Made by a program: the position numbers and the translations under genes. This document shows, one piece after another, positions 10,726 to 22,550 of a stretch of 64,000 nucleotides of DNA (positions within the stretch are counted from its first letter, which is position 1; each line of letters begins with the position of its first letter). Below the pieces are notes generated by a model that made no database searches, was not told the DNA's origin, and worked only from the letters and a program-made list of their open reading frames with translations. Source of the stretch: Aphanomyces cochlioides (taxonomy: Eukaryota; Oomycota; Saprolegniomycetes; Saprolegniales; Verrucalvaceae); assembly GCA_019828595.1 (NCBI GenBank), contig JAHQRK010000021.1, positions 124,001 to 188,000 of the forward strand, read 5' to 3'.

Positions 10726-13700
10726 ATGCCGACTGTGGACAAGTCTCTTGCCGAACTCGCCTGGATTGAAGATTGGCCCGCAATTCGGCTCCGAGTGGAA
10801 TCTAAGCATACTCCTGATCTCCATGAACTCTTTGTACGTATTTTTTGCGTTAGTCCTGGCTCGAATCGTGCAATAGTTTGGCATGACAGTGCTTCATTGG
10901 GCATGCTACTATGGCAACAGTGATGTCGTTGCGCTTCTCGTGCAGCAAACCAACATTGATATAAATGCACCAGATACTGAAGTACAGCCATGGCATGCGT
11001 CTTAACTCATGACAAGGTGATTTATGTAGAGTGGACAAACGCCTTTGCATTGGGCTGTCTTCAAAGGGAGCCTACCTTGTATTGAGGCTCTATTGGATGC
11101 TGGCGCGATCGTCCATTCAAGAACTAAGGTATTGGTATGACCACAGTTGACTTTGCTCACATTCCATTCTCAGGACGGGAGGACGCCACTTGATCTTGCT
11201 CGAACAACTCCACATACTGCGATAGTTCAGCGACTCATTCAAGCAGGGGGTGATCCTGGGGTAAGTGAACCCACAACAACGCCTTATACATGTGTGCAGC
11301 CCTCAGGTCGACGACCACCTGCAAGGTTGAGTTTCATCCAGCGGGGTGACGTTGTCAAAGTGCATGAGTGGCTGAGTATGGCGCCAACTTCAGTCGACGC
11401 CCGTGCAGAGGTTCGTGTGGACATTCTTTGGTGTATACATCTCTCTGTTTGCAGGAAGATCGAACTCCACTGATGCTGGCTGCTGATGGTGGTCATTTTA
11501 CTATAGTCGAACTGATTTTAAAGCGTTCTCCTGATCTGGATGCACAAGATAGTGTACTTCGAGTCGGCGAAACCTTGGCATTGAATGAAATCGTAGATGG
11601 GACGAACAGCGCTGATGTATGCTGCATTGGCAGGTCATCCCTTAATCGTGGATTTGTTACTGGGTCAGTTTGCTGATATTGATCTTCTTGACAACGTAAA
11701 CATCACGTTATTGGCAAGTTGTCTCACTAAATTGGTGTACAGGAGGGTCTAACTGTCCTCGGTATACTGGATCAAACCATAAAGAACATGATGAATGGAC
11801 CTGAGAAGGAAAAGCTTGAGCGTTGTGCGTCAATTATCCAAAAGGAGGCTAAGTATAGGGAAACATCATCCATCTATCGTTCCAAAGTCCGTGATCAAGT
11901 GTTGGAACGGCTTAAAGAAGGGTTTGAAAATTTGGATATTGCTTTCAATTCACGTATCACTAGATTTGATGAAAGCGTTTTCAAGATGGCAATCCAATGC
12001 GATCCGACATTGGGACGATGGATGCTCAACGACTGTTTGGTACCCTCACGCCATGCCCTCGCCTTCCATGAGGTACAGTCGCGTCTACGGCCGTAATATG
12101 ACTTGAAACCAAGCTGGATAAAGTTTACGGCCACAAAGGCATTCGTAAGAGCGCGTTGTACACAATTTTGAAGGTTTCAGACAACAGCTTTCTCACTAAG
12201 AAGCTGTGTCTTGACCACATTGTCATTCGAAGAATTCTTCAAATTAAGTGGGAATTATTTGGCAAACGAATGTACATTGAAAAGATCCTCATGTACTTGC
12301 TGCTTCTAACATGCATCACTGTATCAGCAACCACCTCCAGTACGAAATGTCACAATTTGATTTTCTGACGCTTAAACCTAGAGAACGATCTGGTGAAACC
12401 TACCGCAATGAATTCTGTTTTCCTCTTTTCAATTCTCAACTTCGCAGTCGTTTGCATTTTTCTCGTGTTTGGATGGCTCGCAGCCCAAATGCTGCGACCA
12501 AAACCTCTCTGGTGCTTTACAAGGTACAATGAATCTCGACATATTTGGAGATTTTATTCACTTCATCGTTAGATATCTCGTGGATGGTAAGGTAACATCA
12601 TTTGATGCTGGAGCATCAGTCACGGCATCCAATCGAAGTCGCGCACAATGGTACATATTAATCGGCGCGATTGTACTTTCAATTCTGGCTTGCATTCCTG
12701 CTGTCTGGTTTCTTTACGTCTATGCAACCAACGAGTGGTACCCACGATTTAACACTGTCAACATTGTACTCTTGGCGTGCACAACGGTCTACTTCCTTTA
12801 CCTTGAAATGAAGGGAATGGCAAATGATTACATGGCCGGTGCGTTTGATTGTGTGACAAATCTTGTTTGAAAAAGATTCCAGGCTTCAATCCATCCAAGG
12901 GTGGATACAGTTTGCGTGGAAGTTTATACTTTCGATCTGTGCTCAATTGGTGTCAAGTTACAGTTTATCTTATAATCTTGATTTTCTATGTGCCATGGGA
13001 ACTGGGCGCTTTCCCTGTCGATCCTTCTCATGTCGCTACCGTGCACATTTGCCTCGGTACATTTTTGTCCTTATCGCTATGGGCTATGTCTCTCCAGGTG
13101 CTTCCCCCCGTACTCGTGATGCTAACTTGGTTTTCTAGTACTTGCAAGTGCATCCTACTGCTGGCTATCTCTTGCCAATGCTGTCTGGTCTTTTGGGTGA
13201 TGTTTGGAACTTTATTCTACTCTACGGGGTTCTTCAGTGGGGTCTCTCATGTGCCTATATGCATATTATCAAACCTCCAGAGAATGGAGGTAATTTCCTC
13301 GGCTCTCTTTAATCTCAAACTATCATTGTTAGAGGCTGGTTACGAGACGTGGTTCCGCGCTTTTACGTTTGCATACTTTGTTCTCGTGGGCGAAGTGGAT
13401 GTCGAAGAGAAGTTTGGTCAATCTAATCATGTTGTTTATGCATACGGTCGTTTCATCGTCATGTTACAAGTGGCTATTTCGTCGGTCCTTTTACTCAACA
13501 TGCTTGTCGCTACGATGAACAAACGCGTCTTGGAAGGGTTGCAAGTTGCTAAAATTGAAGCATTGGCCAGCTATGCCCGCTTTGTCCTTCGGTAAATGCC
13601 CTCTTTGTTTTTGTGCTAAAATACATAAGGCTTGAGGGGACACTTAGTCCATCAGAACAATCGGAAATCAAGTACATGACAGATGCAACTGGCCATGCTT

Positions 13701-14518
13701 ATTTGCATCCTACCTTTTACGAATCGATCGTGAAGCCGTCGGTAATTACTCTTGAAATTATGAAACCATTTGATCATATTCTGTGCTAGGAGTTTAGTAG
13801 TCCTAGTGACATCGAGGTCGTTGAAGGCATCCAAGCCCAGCGTCAAGAGTGGATTTATGCTCTTGAAGAGCTCCAGTCCATAGTTCTAGCCGAGTACAAG
13901 GTTTGGTTTGCCATTTACAGTCAGCATGAAATGGATTTACGTACGTATGCTTGAAACATGTTGTACCGAATATTTCCGTAGAATCAAGTGAACAACTCGT
14001 GGCTGCACAATTCAACTTCGCTATGACAAAACCTCATGTGAACTTCCTCTGTGTTGATGAGACCCTGACTCAATTGGCGGCGTGGATTGAGTTGCATCTC
14101 AAGACGCTCCCTGTTGACGAAGCGCATATGTACAACATGTACACCCACGTATTGCCTCGATTTCATCAGGTACATGTGATCTCCTCTGACGTATATGACA
14201 TTGAGTTGGTAGATTGGCCAAGTATTAGCTGCAAAGGCTCGAGCTCGCGTTGCGCCGCAGCCTAAATCCTCTACAACAATTGAAGAAACGAAGCAAGAAA
14301 TGCTGGCACAGATCCAAGCTGCTGAAGCTCGTGGTCGTCAAAATGCACTTGCGACACAAGAATACATTTTGCAAGAAATGCAACGACAAAACAGCCAAAT
14401 GCAAATGAAATTGCTCGAGATGGAAGCTAGGTAAGCTGTTACCTCTCTGACTCGTTAAAACTGATGTTGTTTTAGACTAAGTCAGTTGATTCAACAACAA
14501 CTTACAACACGCAAATAA
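10726..14518 (+). CDS. Ankyrin-repeat TRP-like cation channel
   Basis: A multi-exon gene (about 16 short introns; for example exon 1 is 10726-10833 and exon 2 starts at 10877). The N-terminal part carries about six ankyrin repeats, each nearly one exon: GMTVLHWACYYGN, GQTPLHWAVFKG, GRTPLDLARTT, DRTPLMLAADGGH, GRTALMYAALAGH, GLTVLGILDQT. The membrane domain (12,280-13,600) shows several hydrophobic helices, such as ILMYLLLLTCITVSA, WYILIGAIVLSILACIP and VTVYLIILIFYVPWELGAF. A pore-like WFRAFTFAYFVLVGEVD follows, then an S6 with LLLNMLVATMNKR, the typical TRP-type end. The C-terminus is a Gln-rich coiled coil (14,270-14,518, ending LSQLIQQQLTTRK). Inferred role: plasma- or endomembrane cation channel, as in TRPA/TRPV-like proteins. 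The TM exon borders around 12,350-13,350 are the least certain part. Confidence 0.82.
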
Positions 14519-14529
14519 TATCTGGTCAA

Positions 14530-15997
14530 TTATTTCTTTTGTGCTGGATACTCGGCTGGAACAAAACCTACGTTAATATTGCGTCTGCCTGACGCCATAT
14601 AGGAAGGAGGTGTCGAATTTCCGATAGACTCCCAAGGCAAACCATGGTGCTGGACAGTGTCACGATGTAGGTTGACTGCATCCAGGCCGTCAACAGTCTC
14701 AGAGGATAGAAGAATGCGCTGTTTCACAGCTTCGAGCTCTCTAATTGAGAGTAGACTCGGACTGCTTGAAATACTATGAAGAGTTTGTGCTGCAGAACCT
14801 ATTCACACGACTTAAATATACAGTTTGATTCACGACGAACCATGTGGAGAGAAACAAGCATGGCAGATGAAAACGTTGACTGGAATATTTCCAGAGATCG
14901 GCAAACTCCACGTATGTCCGCAGTCATTGCAGATTGTCTGAAATACTCAGTTGTTGTTGTACAACAAATGCCATACCTGAAAACACATTCGGCAGTGAAA
15001 TTTGCGCATAAAGATGCCAAAATGTCTGCGGCATCTAGTACAGAAGGTACTATCGCTCACTGGCCTGGTAATGCTCATGTCCATGGAAGTTATGGTACGA
15101 ACAGCGCGTTGTAGCGAAAAGAATTCTTCCAAATTGAGTACCATTTGACATTGTCGCTTGGCCAAAGCCATGGTGAACGGCGTGATCAAATTGCCATGAG
15201 CGTTAGCGATGACGACGCTGTAGAGCTCAAGCACGCCTGGTACATCCGTCTCAAGAAAGATATGACCAGTCTATATGAAATCGAAGGATCAAGACGACAG
15301 GATTATCGGAATGTACCCGGGAAATGGAACCACGAACAATTCCATACGATGCTTTAAGTGGCGGACAACAGCGCAGATCAATCGAGTGCATACATCGAAC
15401 CCATCCATGTCGTCGGCATTGTGCTTCGTCGATCATTTCAATCTCGTTGTGGTACTATGTACTATGAGACCCAGTCAGTGCACTGACAACAAGAGCAAAG
15501 TATACTTCAAGGCAGCACATATCTCGCGGCGAGACAAGCTTGGGAATATCATGAAGGACCCAAGCGATGCCACAATAGTACGTTGGAACTTGGTTCACTT
15601 CTGGTTTGACCATCGTGTAGAGATTTCGCCTGTCGGCAATTTTTTGTCCTATTGTATAGGCGTAATGCTCTAGCTTTTGGGGCGAATCGAGGTAGAAAAA
15701 CCGCGCCACATCGTCGATGGAGGCCGAAATAAACGTCCGGGAGCACATGCCACGAAGTGATGGATCAACAACTACATCCCATCCTCGATGAATCTACACA
15801 AAAATCGTCCTGGATGAATTTTTAATGCAACTTACCGTCGCTCGACGCTGCGTTCGTGGATTCTGCACAACCGAAACCACTCATTCTTTTGACATGGTCA
15901 GTGCATTCTCGATCGTATCGCGGCATATAGTCTCTCCGAGCGCAATGAACGATGCTGTTTCTTCAGGCGAGAGCACAGGACAGTCAAATGTTGGCAT
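14530..15997 (-). CDS. START-FYVE lipid-binding protein with one in-frame stop
   Basis: Exons 15997-15836, 15793-15506, 15454-15317, 15270-14977, 14937-14841 and 14798-14530 sum to 416 codons with introns of 39-51 nt. The first two thirds resemble the START-like lipid-binding domain common in Saprolegniales (SIDDVARFFYLDSP, LYTMVKPE, PKLVSPRDMCCLE, RCMHSIDLRCCP, ETDVPGVLELYSVV). A FYVE-type zinc finger follows: CTRCRRHFGIFMRKFHCRMC, then ICNDCGHTW and FICHACF, split by an intron. The usual FYVE lipid-contact motif RRHHCR is only partly kept (RKFHCR). Codon 39 (15883-15881) is TGA where Trp is expected (SKE-stop-VVSVVQN). Either a nonsense mutation, an allele, or a sequence error; everything else is intact. 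Confidence 0.75.
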
Positions 15998-16221
15998 GCT
16001 TGTCAAAGGCAAAGTGAACCAGCTTCAATGTGCAAGTAATCTCTTGTCTTGTCTCATCTGGCTATTTTCATATTCGACCATTCTAACCCCGATGCTCCAT
16101 AAAAATAGATCACCAGATGCTCATTTAGACCAAAAAATTCGAGCAATGTGCGATGTCCTTTTTGCTGACTTGATTCTGCACAGGAATGGAGATGAAGATA
16201 TATCTAACAGAAGATTAGCAT

Positions 16222-19200
16222 TTATAACGTGGCAACGCCAGCTCGGACACCGCCACGGACCAAGAGATCGGCAATGTCGTCGCGGTGGGCCAAGTTGGAC
16301 GATTCGAGTTCCTTGACGAGGGCATCCACCTTCTTTTCTTGCTTCAAGTAAGCAAGCGCAATGTTGGACAAGTTGGAGGCAGGCAACGACTCGACGTATT
16401 GCAAACCTTCACGGTAGACAATCTTACTGGCCAAGCTGGCAGCCACAATAGATTTGATGTAAGCCAATGGCACTTGGGCAGCCACGCGGTCAAGAGCAAC
16501 TTCGCGGAGCTTGTTGGGCAAGTGCTCTTCGATCAAAGTGTACAAGAGATCGCGGTTGTCTTCAGCGAGGTTGTCAAAGTTGGCAACGATCGAATCGTGA
16601 AGTCGGGTGATCGCACGCGAGATGCGTTCAGACGAAGGAGGAAGAGCAGCTTGAGGGTTTTGCTTGTACTCACGGAAGAGCAATTCGGCTTCCACCAAGG
16701 CCAATTGACGCAATTTAGCGACGACGTCGGACACTAATTCGTCCTTGATGTCGAGGAATTCTTGCGGTTCGAGGAGCATCGAACTCACAATTTCGTAAGA
16801 ACTGCAGATGACACCGCACTTGTTGGCCGAACTGTCCTTGACAATGACAACACCAGCATTGTCAAAGAGCAATTGACGGGCTTCTGGAGTGACAAACAAG
16901 TTTGCACCTTCAACGATCAACGGAGAAGAAGCCTTGCCGTTGGCATCCAAGTAGTCACGCCAGTTGTTTTCGTTGATCGTGTTGGGGCGACCACCGGCAG
17001 GGATGAACAAATCCGACTTGACGCGGTTGTGCAATGTGTTACGAGCGCGGACACCGGCGGGGGTGTCAGCAAGTTGGAAGTTGCCTCCATGGGTCTTCGC
17101 TGGGTTGAAGCTCGACAATGGCAAGGATTCCTCAACCAAACGAAGGAGTTCACCCATGTCAATGCCCTCTTCGTTGTCGATCGAGGCCGTACCATCGCAA
17201 ATACCAACAACCTTGACGTTTGAGCCATATTCGCGAGCCAAGATCTTGATAATGTTGCCAGCAACATCACCATCAGTACCACCGGTGATCTTGACAGTAA
17301 ATGGTTGCTTCTTGGGGTCAATGTTTTGCGACTTCAATGCAACGTCAGCAAAGACGGCAACACCTTCAGAGGTGACACCGTAGACCTTGTGGTTGATACC
17401 CACATCAGGCTTGGAACTGATGAAAGCACGAGGGATGGGGTAGCCACGGTAGGCAGCGCGCTTGGTCATCCAGGTAATATCTTCAGGAATAATGTTCTCA
17501 TCGGGGCCCAAGTAGATGAGTTCGTCTTTGCCGTAGTAGTCCACAATTTGGCTCTTCACAGCTTCATCGGTCGTGTTCAAGTCCAACAGCGCATCGGAGA
17601 AGGCCTTCACACTCTTGCGAATGATGAAGTTACGGGTGGTAGCATCGTTGTTGTTCACACGAGGTTCAACCAAAACGACGGCCTTGGAACCACCTGAAAG
17701 GTGTGTTAATAAACGGCACATCATGTACATTTTGTACCTTCAGGGATATCCTTGTTCTTCAATTGTTGAGCGAACGCCAAGTTATAGGCTTCGTTGTATT
17801 GACGAGCGCTTTCAAGGGCATGGGCATCGGTACCAGCAGGGGCTACAACACGCAAACCACCTCGGGCAATATCACGGAATCGCACGTGGAAACCCTTGAA
17901 ACGACGGCCATGGATGAAGAAGACACCGTAAGGGGTTTCCTTGCCGACCTAATGTTCATAATCAGTATATCTTCGACAAAAATGTAGCATACCGTGCCGT
18001 ATCCAACAAAGTCAGGGTCCATACGCAAAGCCAAGGCATAACGAGTGCGGACGTACTTGTTGGTGCGCAAAGTGGCACCAACAGCATCGGCCATGGTGTT
18101 GAGGAGACGAATGGTGTCTTCGGCTTCAACGTTCTTGCGGATTTCAACCTTGATAGCTTCAATACGTTGCTTCAAAACTTCACCGGACATCTTCTTTGGT
18201 GCATTGGGGTCAAAGCGTTCCAAGAACAAGTCAGCAATCGAAGCCGCGAGGGTCACGTTGATGGGTTGGTTCAACAACTCAAAGATGCGGGGCAACGAGT
18301 AAGCGTAAGGATCGACCTTGGCGAGGATGCCATGCAACATATGCGCGTATGTGACGATGATTTCTGCATGGGGAATGTCGACGTTCTTGTGAGCCAAGGC
18401 GATGTTCAAGGGCTTGTCGTCCAACCACTTGAGGTAACGCAAATCGTACTCAATTTGCTTCCAGTCCAAAGGAGCGTTCTTGCGGTAGTCTTCTTCCGAA
18501 GGCGAAACCAAAATGCGAATCATCGAGACCTAAAGATTCACTTTCAGATCAAAGATGGCGAAATAAGAACTTACGGTGCCACTACCCTTCTTGCGGTCAT
18601 CGATGACATCCAAGTGCGCACGGCGCACATTCAAGTTCTTCAATCCCAAATAAGTGGCAGCGCGTTGAAGCATGTGCTTAGTCAACACATTAGCACAAGC
18701 CAAGGTGACCATAGTTTGAGGGATTTGTCCACCACTCAATTTGTTTTCTTCGCTCTTGGATTCCCAGCCATGTTCGACGCTGAAAGCCACACCTTCGGTG
18801 CCACGGATACGGTGGAAGAGAGCGATTTGAGAAGCCAAGCGGCGTGGACTACTGTACTTGATATACATCGAGTTGGACAAGGACAAAAATTCATCGACAG
18901 CTTCAGGCGAAAAGTATGGGGCTGGGGCTGGATGACCTTCAACGCCAGCGTACTTGCCGGCTTGAATGTCAGCAATATAAGCTTGAAGGGTATCACGAGC
19001 TTCCTTTTCTTCTGGGGTGTTGCCAAGGAAGGGTTCTTGACGGCCAAAACGGAACACGTCCACAGCCAAGGTTTCATCCAAAGACGAGAAAATCTTGACG
19101 CGGGCCAAGTTGCCGTTGTCGGTGGGCAATTGGTCCATGACATCAGAGAGCAGACCAGGGTACAATTCTACACACCGATGGCACTTAACTTCTGCACCCA

Positions 19201-19621
19201 TTCAGAAATTAATCATACCACCAGTGCGAATGTACGAGTAGACCTTCTTGTCTGGGGAGCTCAACATGACTTCTGGTTGTTGGGCGTTCACCAAGGCAGT
19301 GAGCGCATTCAAGTGTTGCAAGCGATCTTCCTGGGTGATCGCGCGGAAGTAAGCGGCAGGCATGTTGTCCAAGAACCATCTATCCATGCAATGTGAATAC
19401 ATAATTTTCTCTACAAAACACGGACGGGACAGTCTTGGCCGCAGATTCCTTTTGCAAATCGCTCAATGCTTTAGCGAGCGATTCCTTGGTCTCAATGTCG
19501 ACCTAAACCGGGAGGATACATACAGGGAGTCTTCAGGAGGTTAATATACCGTCGAGAAAGGACGGATAGACGAAGCAGTGACGGCTGCCGTGGAGCGCGC
19601 GCGCGAAATCCTTGAAAGCAT
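16222..19621 (-). CDS. GDH2: NAD-specific glutamate dehydrogenase, large mitochondrial type
   Basis: 1,040 residues from seven exons: 19621-19550, 19502-19426, 19379-19219, 19167-18575, 18529-17993, 17948-17738, 17693-16222. Catalyses NAD-dependent oxidative deamination of glutamate to 2-oxoglutarate. Residues 1-24 are Arg/Ser/Ala-rich without acids and end SIRPFST, a typical mitochondrial presequence. Catalytic-domain signatures: RDIARGGLRVV, GGSKAVVLVEP (substrate Lys), YLGPDENIIPEDI, KITGGTDGDVAGN (nucleotide-binding turn), FIPAGGRPNTINENNW, and GAN near LIVEGANLFV. Length fits the ~115-kDa fungal GDH2 class. The second intron (19425-19380) starts with GTCC, an unusual but GT-type donor. 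The upstream side carries two TTATCCGGA motifs. Long plus-strand frames within it are antisense shadows. Confidence 0.95.
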
Positions 19622-19666
19622 CGCAATCGCAAATTAAAAAATGACAGGTTTAGAGCGACGCCTTTC

Positions 19667-19709
19667 TTATCCGGAAGATCGCTCGTATCTGATTGGTCCT
19701 TATCCGGAT
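19667..19709 (-). promoter_or_regulatory. TTATCCGGAT-like motif pair upstream of GDH
   Basis: TTATCCGGAA at 19667-19676 and TTATCCGGAT at 19700-19709, 46-88 bp upstream of the GDH start codon (19621). On the gene's own strand the cores read TCCGGATAA. The cluster resembles the pairs before kinase 2 and the LPA1-like gene. Confidence 0.5.
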
Positions 19710-19721
19710 TATCGGTTGAAG

Positions 19722-22440
19722 TTCCGCAAGGAAGTCCGTGGATGGCCCTTGCCTCTCATCTGTCAGAGGCCACGCGGCGTCTCACGACCTGCTGACAACG
19801 CAGTGCCGCACCCAGCGGCGGCAAACCTCTGGGTCTTAACTTATTTGACCTTAGATGAAGCCTATGGCGCTAGTCTAGCGGCGAGCGCGCTCCCATCATC
19901 GTGCTAGAGGAAGTGGCTTGTCCAAGGCGGCGGTTTGTCACAGGTTGCGGGACGACCAAGAGGCGCCAATCAAGTGCTGATGAGGCACGCAGTCAGTTTA
20001 GTCTTGAAGAGAGGCTTGCAACGTAAGGCAACAATTACCCACACGTTGCATGTCGTAATGCGAATCTGCCAATGCGATGTGGCATTTTGAATAAGCCACC
20101 ATGTATAGTTGTATGGGTGCCCAATACAACGAGCAAGTCACAGTGTGCATTTCGGTGGCATCATTCGACTTGGTGAGGACGTGTCAGCGCTGGGACGTTA
20201 GGTGTCAAAGAGGAAGGAGCTCGTCAAAAGCCAGGATGGTCTGATGGTGATGCACGAGTTGATGCGCCGGTTGAAGCCTCTGACCGTACCAAGCTGAACA
20301 GAACATGGGTGCCTTCTCGGTGTGCCGCTCGAACTAGAGTTCGATTTGCATGGGAATCGCGCAAACGAAATGATGTGGACAGCGTGGCGTGATGTGTGTG
20401 TAAGGATGGATTGGTCCTCCGACGATTTGGAGTTTGCGCAATGAGTTGTGTCCAGGGGGGGCTGCTGCACCTAGACGATGCGTATACCGGTAGATCACTG
20501 AGAGATTTGGGTTGCACAAGATTCAACACTTGAACGCTCAACATGAATTGAGAAAGACACCCACGATCAACGGCCAAAGGCAGTCAAAATGTCGGTTGCA
20601 ATCTCCTAACACAGTGGGCTTGAAAACATGGAGAGCCATGGAGCCATTGACGTTCCCCTGCGTTTGAAGGTGTGGCTACGCGCTGAATTCGCAGTTTGAA
20701 CAGGACAATTGCTTCCTGAACAGAACCATTCATACCAGGGACTTTATGCCAATGGGGCGAAGAAATATATCCCCAAAATGGCACCCATACTGTTGTTAAT
20801 ATGGCCGCGCGTCGATCATCCCTGCTCCGTTTAATTGCGCTAAGCTTCATGGGGTGCACTAGAAAACATCAGTCGCGACAGTCTGCAACAAGTGTATGAT
20901 GCTCCACTGACGGGGACATAGGCTTGATCCGTTGTAGACCTGGGCGTGCGACTGGCGCAGTGTACTGGTGTGTCTACTTAGCCATGGAGACACTGGCTGT
21001 AGGGTGCTTCATTCCACTCCTCAAGCATAAGAAACCTACAAGCAGTATCAAAGTCCATTCTGTTGCCAGGGGGCCGAGCTCTTCTGTAAGAAGATGAAAC
21101 GACTTTGCACAGACACAACAGTCAAAACTGACAGTCTGCACTTGTTGGTCCTTTGCGTAGAATGTAATCTTTGCTCTCACTTGGTGTTTAGCCTCGACCT
21201 GGGGCCATTGTGGCAAACGACCTTCCAGCGTGGAATGGCATTCATGTGGACATTCATAGCACCACAACCTACCACCAACAGCTCTACAACAACGCGACCG
21301 TGGACGTTGATAATGCGATGTGTACTTGGCAATTTGCCAAGTAATCTTATCTTCTATTGAGGTCGATAAAAAACGAGGTAAGAGGGTAGCTGAGTCGCGA
21401 CGAATGTCCTCCCAGTGCGATAACTCGGAATCAGCGTCGTCGTGGGCACATGTGTCAACACAAGCGCATCTTGCCCATTAAGTTTGACGAATTGTGTTTG
21501 CGAATCGTCCACGAGCATGGGCCAAGTCAATATACCGCCTGGGGGTGGTCAAGCTCACGAATCGCTGTTGTTTTGCATGACCAAGTTTGACTTTCGTTGT
21601 GTATAGTTACAGTATAGCTTATGTGCTCTAGAGTCGCTACAACAGCATATTCGCCTGATGACCAACTTGCGCCATCTTGGGCTCTCTTCAGGCTACGTTC
21701 TATATGAAATCGTCGGTGGTGATCCAGCTTACATGTATGCGATTTTGAGCGATCCAGTCGTGACACTCGCTATGGTTCTCTAGTTTACCACATCCTAACA
21801 ATCATGCCCAAAACAGAATTCGACTTTATGCGGCTATACATCAAAGGTTGTCCTCTTCTCGAGCAATGTATCGGTGGCTTTCCACGGCTGAAGTAGACGT
21901 TGTGCGTTCAGATGTGGCTTTCTATCGTTTGTGATGAAGCACCGCAGATGGGGGGGGTACATGCCCCTGTGGATCCAGCTTTCTTAGCCATCGCAGCATT
22001 TATTCAATGTGGGCCTCTTATAAGTCTCATGTGATCGACGCCGATTGTGTGGGTATTTTACAGCATAGGTTGCTTCTTTCAACCTGCAACCAGGCTTTTG
22101 AATGCATTACAGGTACATTGTGCTTGAAGCCTTTCCGTAAAGTGGGATTTTGCAGCTAATTTTGTTGTGATGATGCTCATGTCAACGTTGTTTTTGCCAT
22201 ACTCTTGATTTGTCGTACGTAACGTGGCGGCGTTGGACACGGAAGATTCTTGATTTATGCAGACGAACATTAGCATTTGCTACCTCGCGGGGAACACAGC
22301 CACCTGATATATCTACGAATTAATACATTGTGTGGCAGCCGTCGAGTTGCATGAATTCCTCGAGGTCTGTTGGGCAAATTTGTCGTCCAATGCGTTGACA
22401 TTGGAACGTGTTGTTGGTCCAATTTCATTGATATCGGATA
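19722..22440. other. 2.7-kb stretch with only decayed fragments
   Basis: No intact gene, RNA gene or transposon end seen. Open frames are short and on random strands. Coding-like scraps occur at 21,190-21,355 (listed separately) and 21,650-22,035 (for example YVLYEIVGGDPAYMYAILSDP around 21,700 and VHAPVDPAFLAIAAFIQCGP near 21,960), suggesting one or more eroded genes on the plus strand. Confidence 0.45.
21190..21355 (+). pseudogene. Gene remnant with a QQLYNN motif
   Basis: The frame through 21,215-21,345 reads AIVANDLPAWNGIHVDI and then TYHQQLYNNATVDVD before a TAA. It has no start and no flanking exon that I can join. The TYxQQLYNNxT stretch is shared with the partial gene at the left window edge (minus strand, around 100-80), suggesting one dispersed family. 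Function unknown. Confidence 0.35.
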
Positions 22441-22450
22441 AATTTCTTAG

Positions 22451-22501
22451 TTATCCGGATGATCGATCAGACTTATTTGGAAATTTTCGATTTATCCGGA
22501 T
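22451..22501 (+). promoter_or_regulatory. TTATCCGGAT motif pair upstream of the LPA1-like gene
   Basis: Perfect TTATCCGGAT at 22451-22460 and 22492-22501. An ATG formed inside the second motif (22500) would open the same frame, but the motif position before other genes favours the next ATG at 22551 as the true start. Confidence 0.5.
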
Positions 22502-22550
22502 GGTGGTGATCCAAATCCAAAACGCAATTTGCTCTGGTGCGGACAAGCCG

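Noticed and set aside
15430..15460. Apparent TAG stop in START-FYVE
   Set aside because: Lies inside a 51-nt GT-AG intron (15505-15455) that keeps the frame.
18167..19396. 409-codon open frame on the plus strand
   Set aside because: Antisense shadow of the GDH exons; GDH motifs on the minus strand are unambiguous. Same for the long plus frames at 16,285-17,697.
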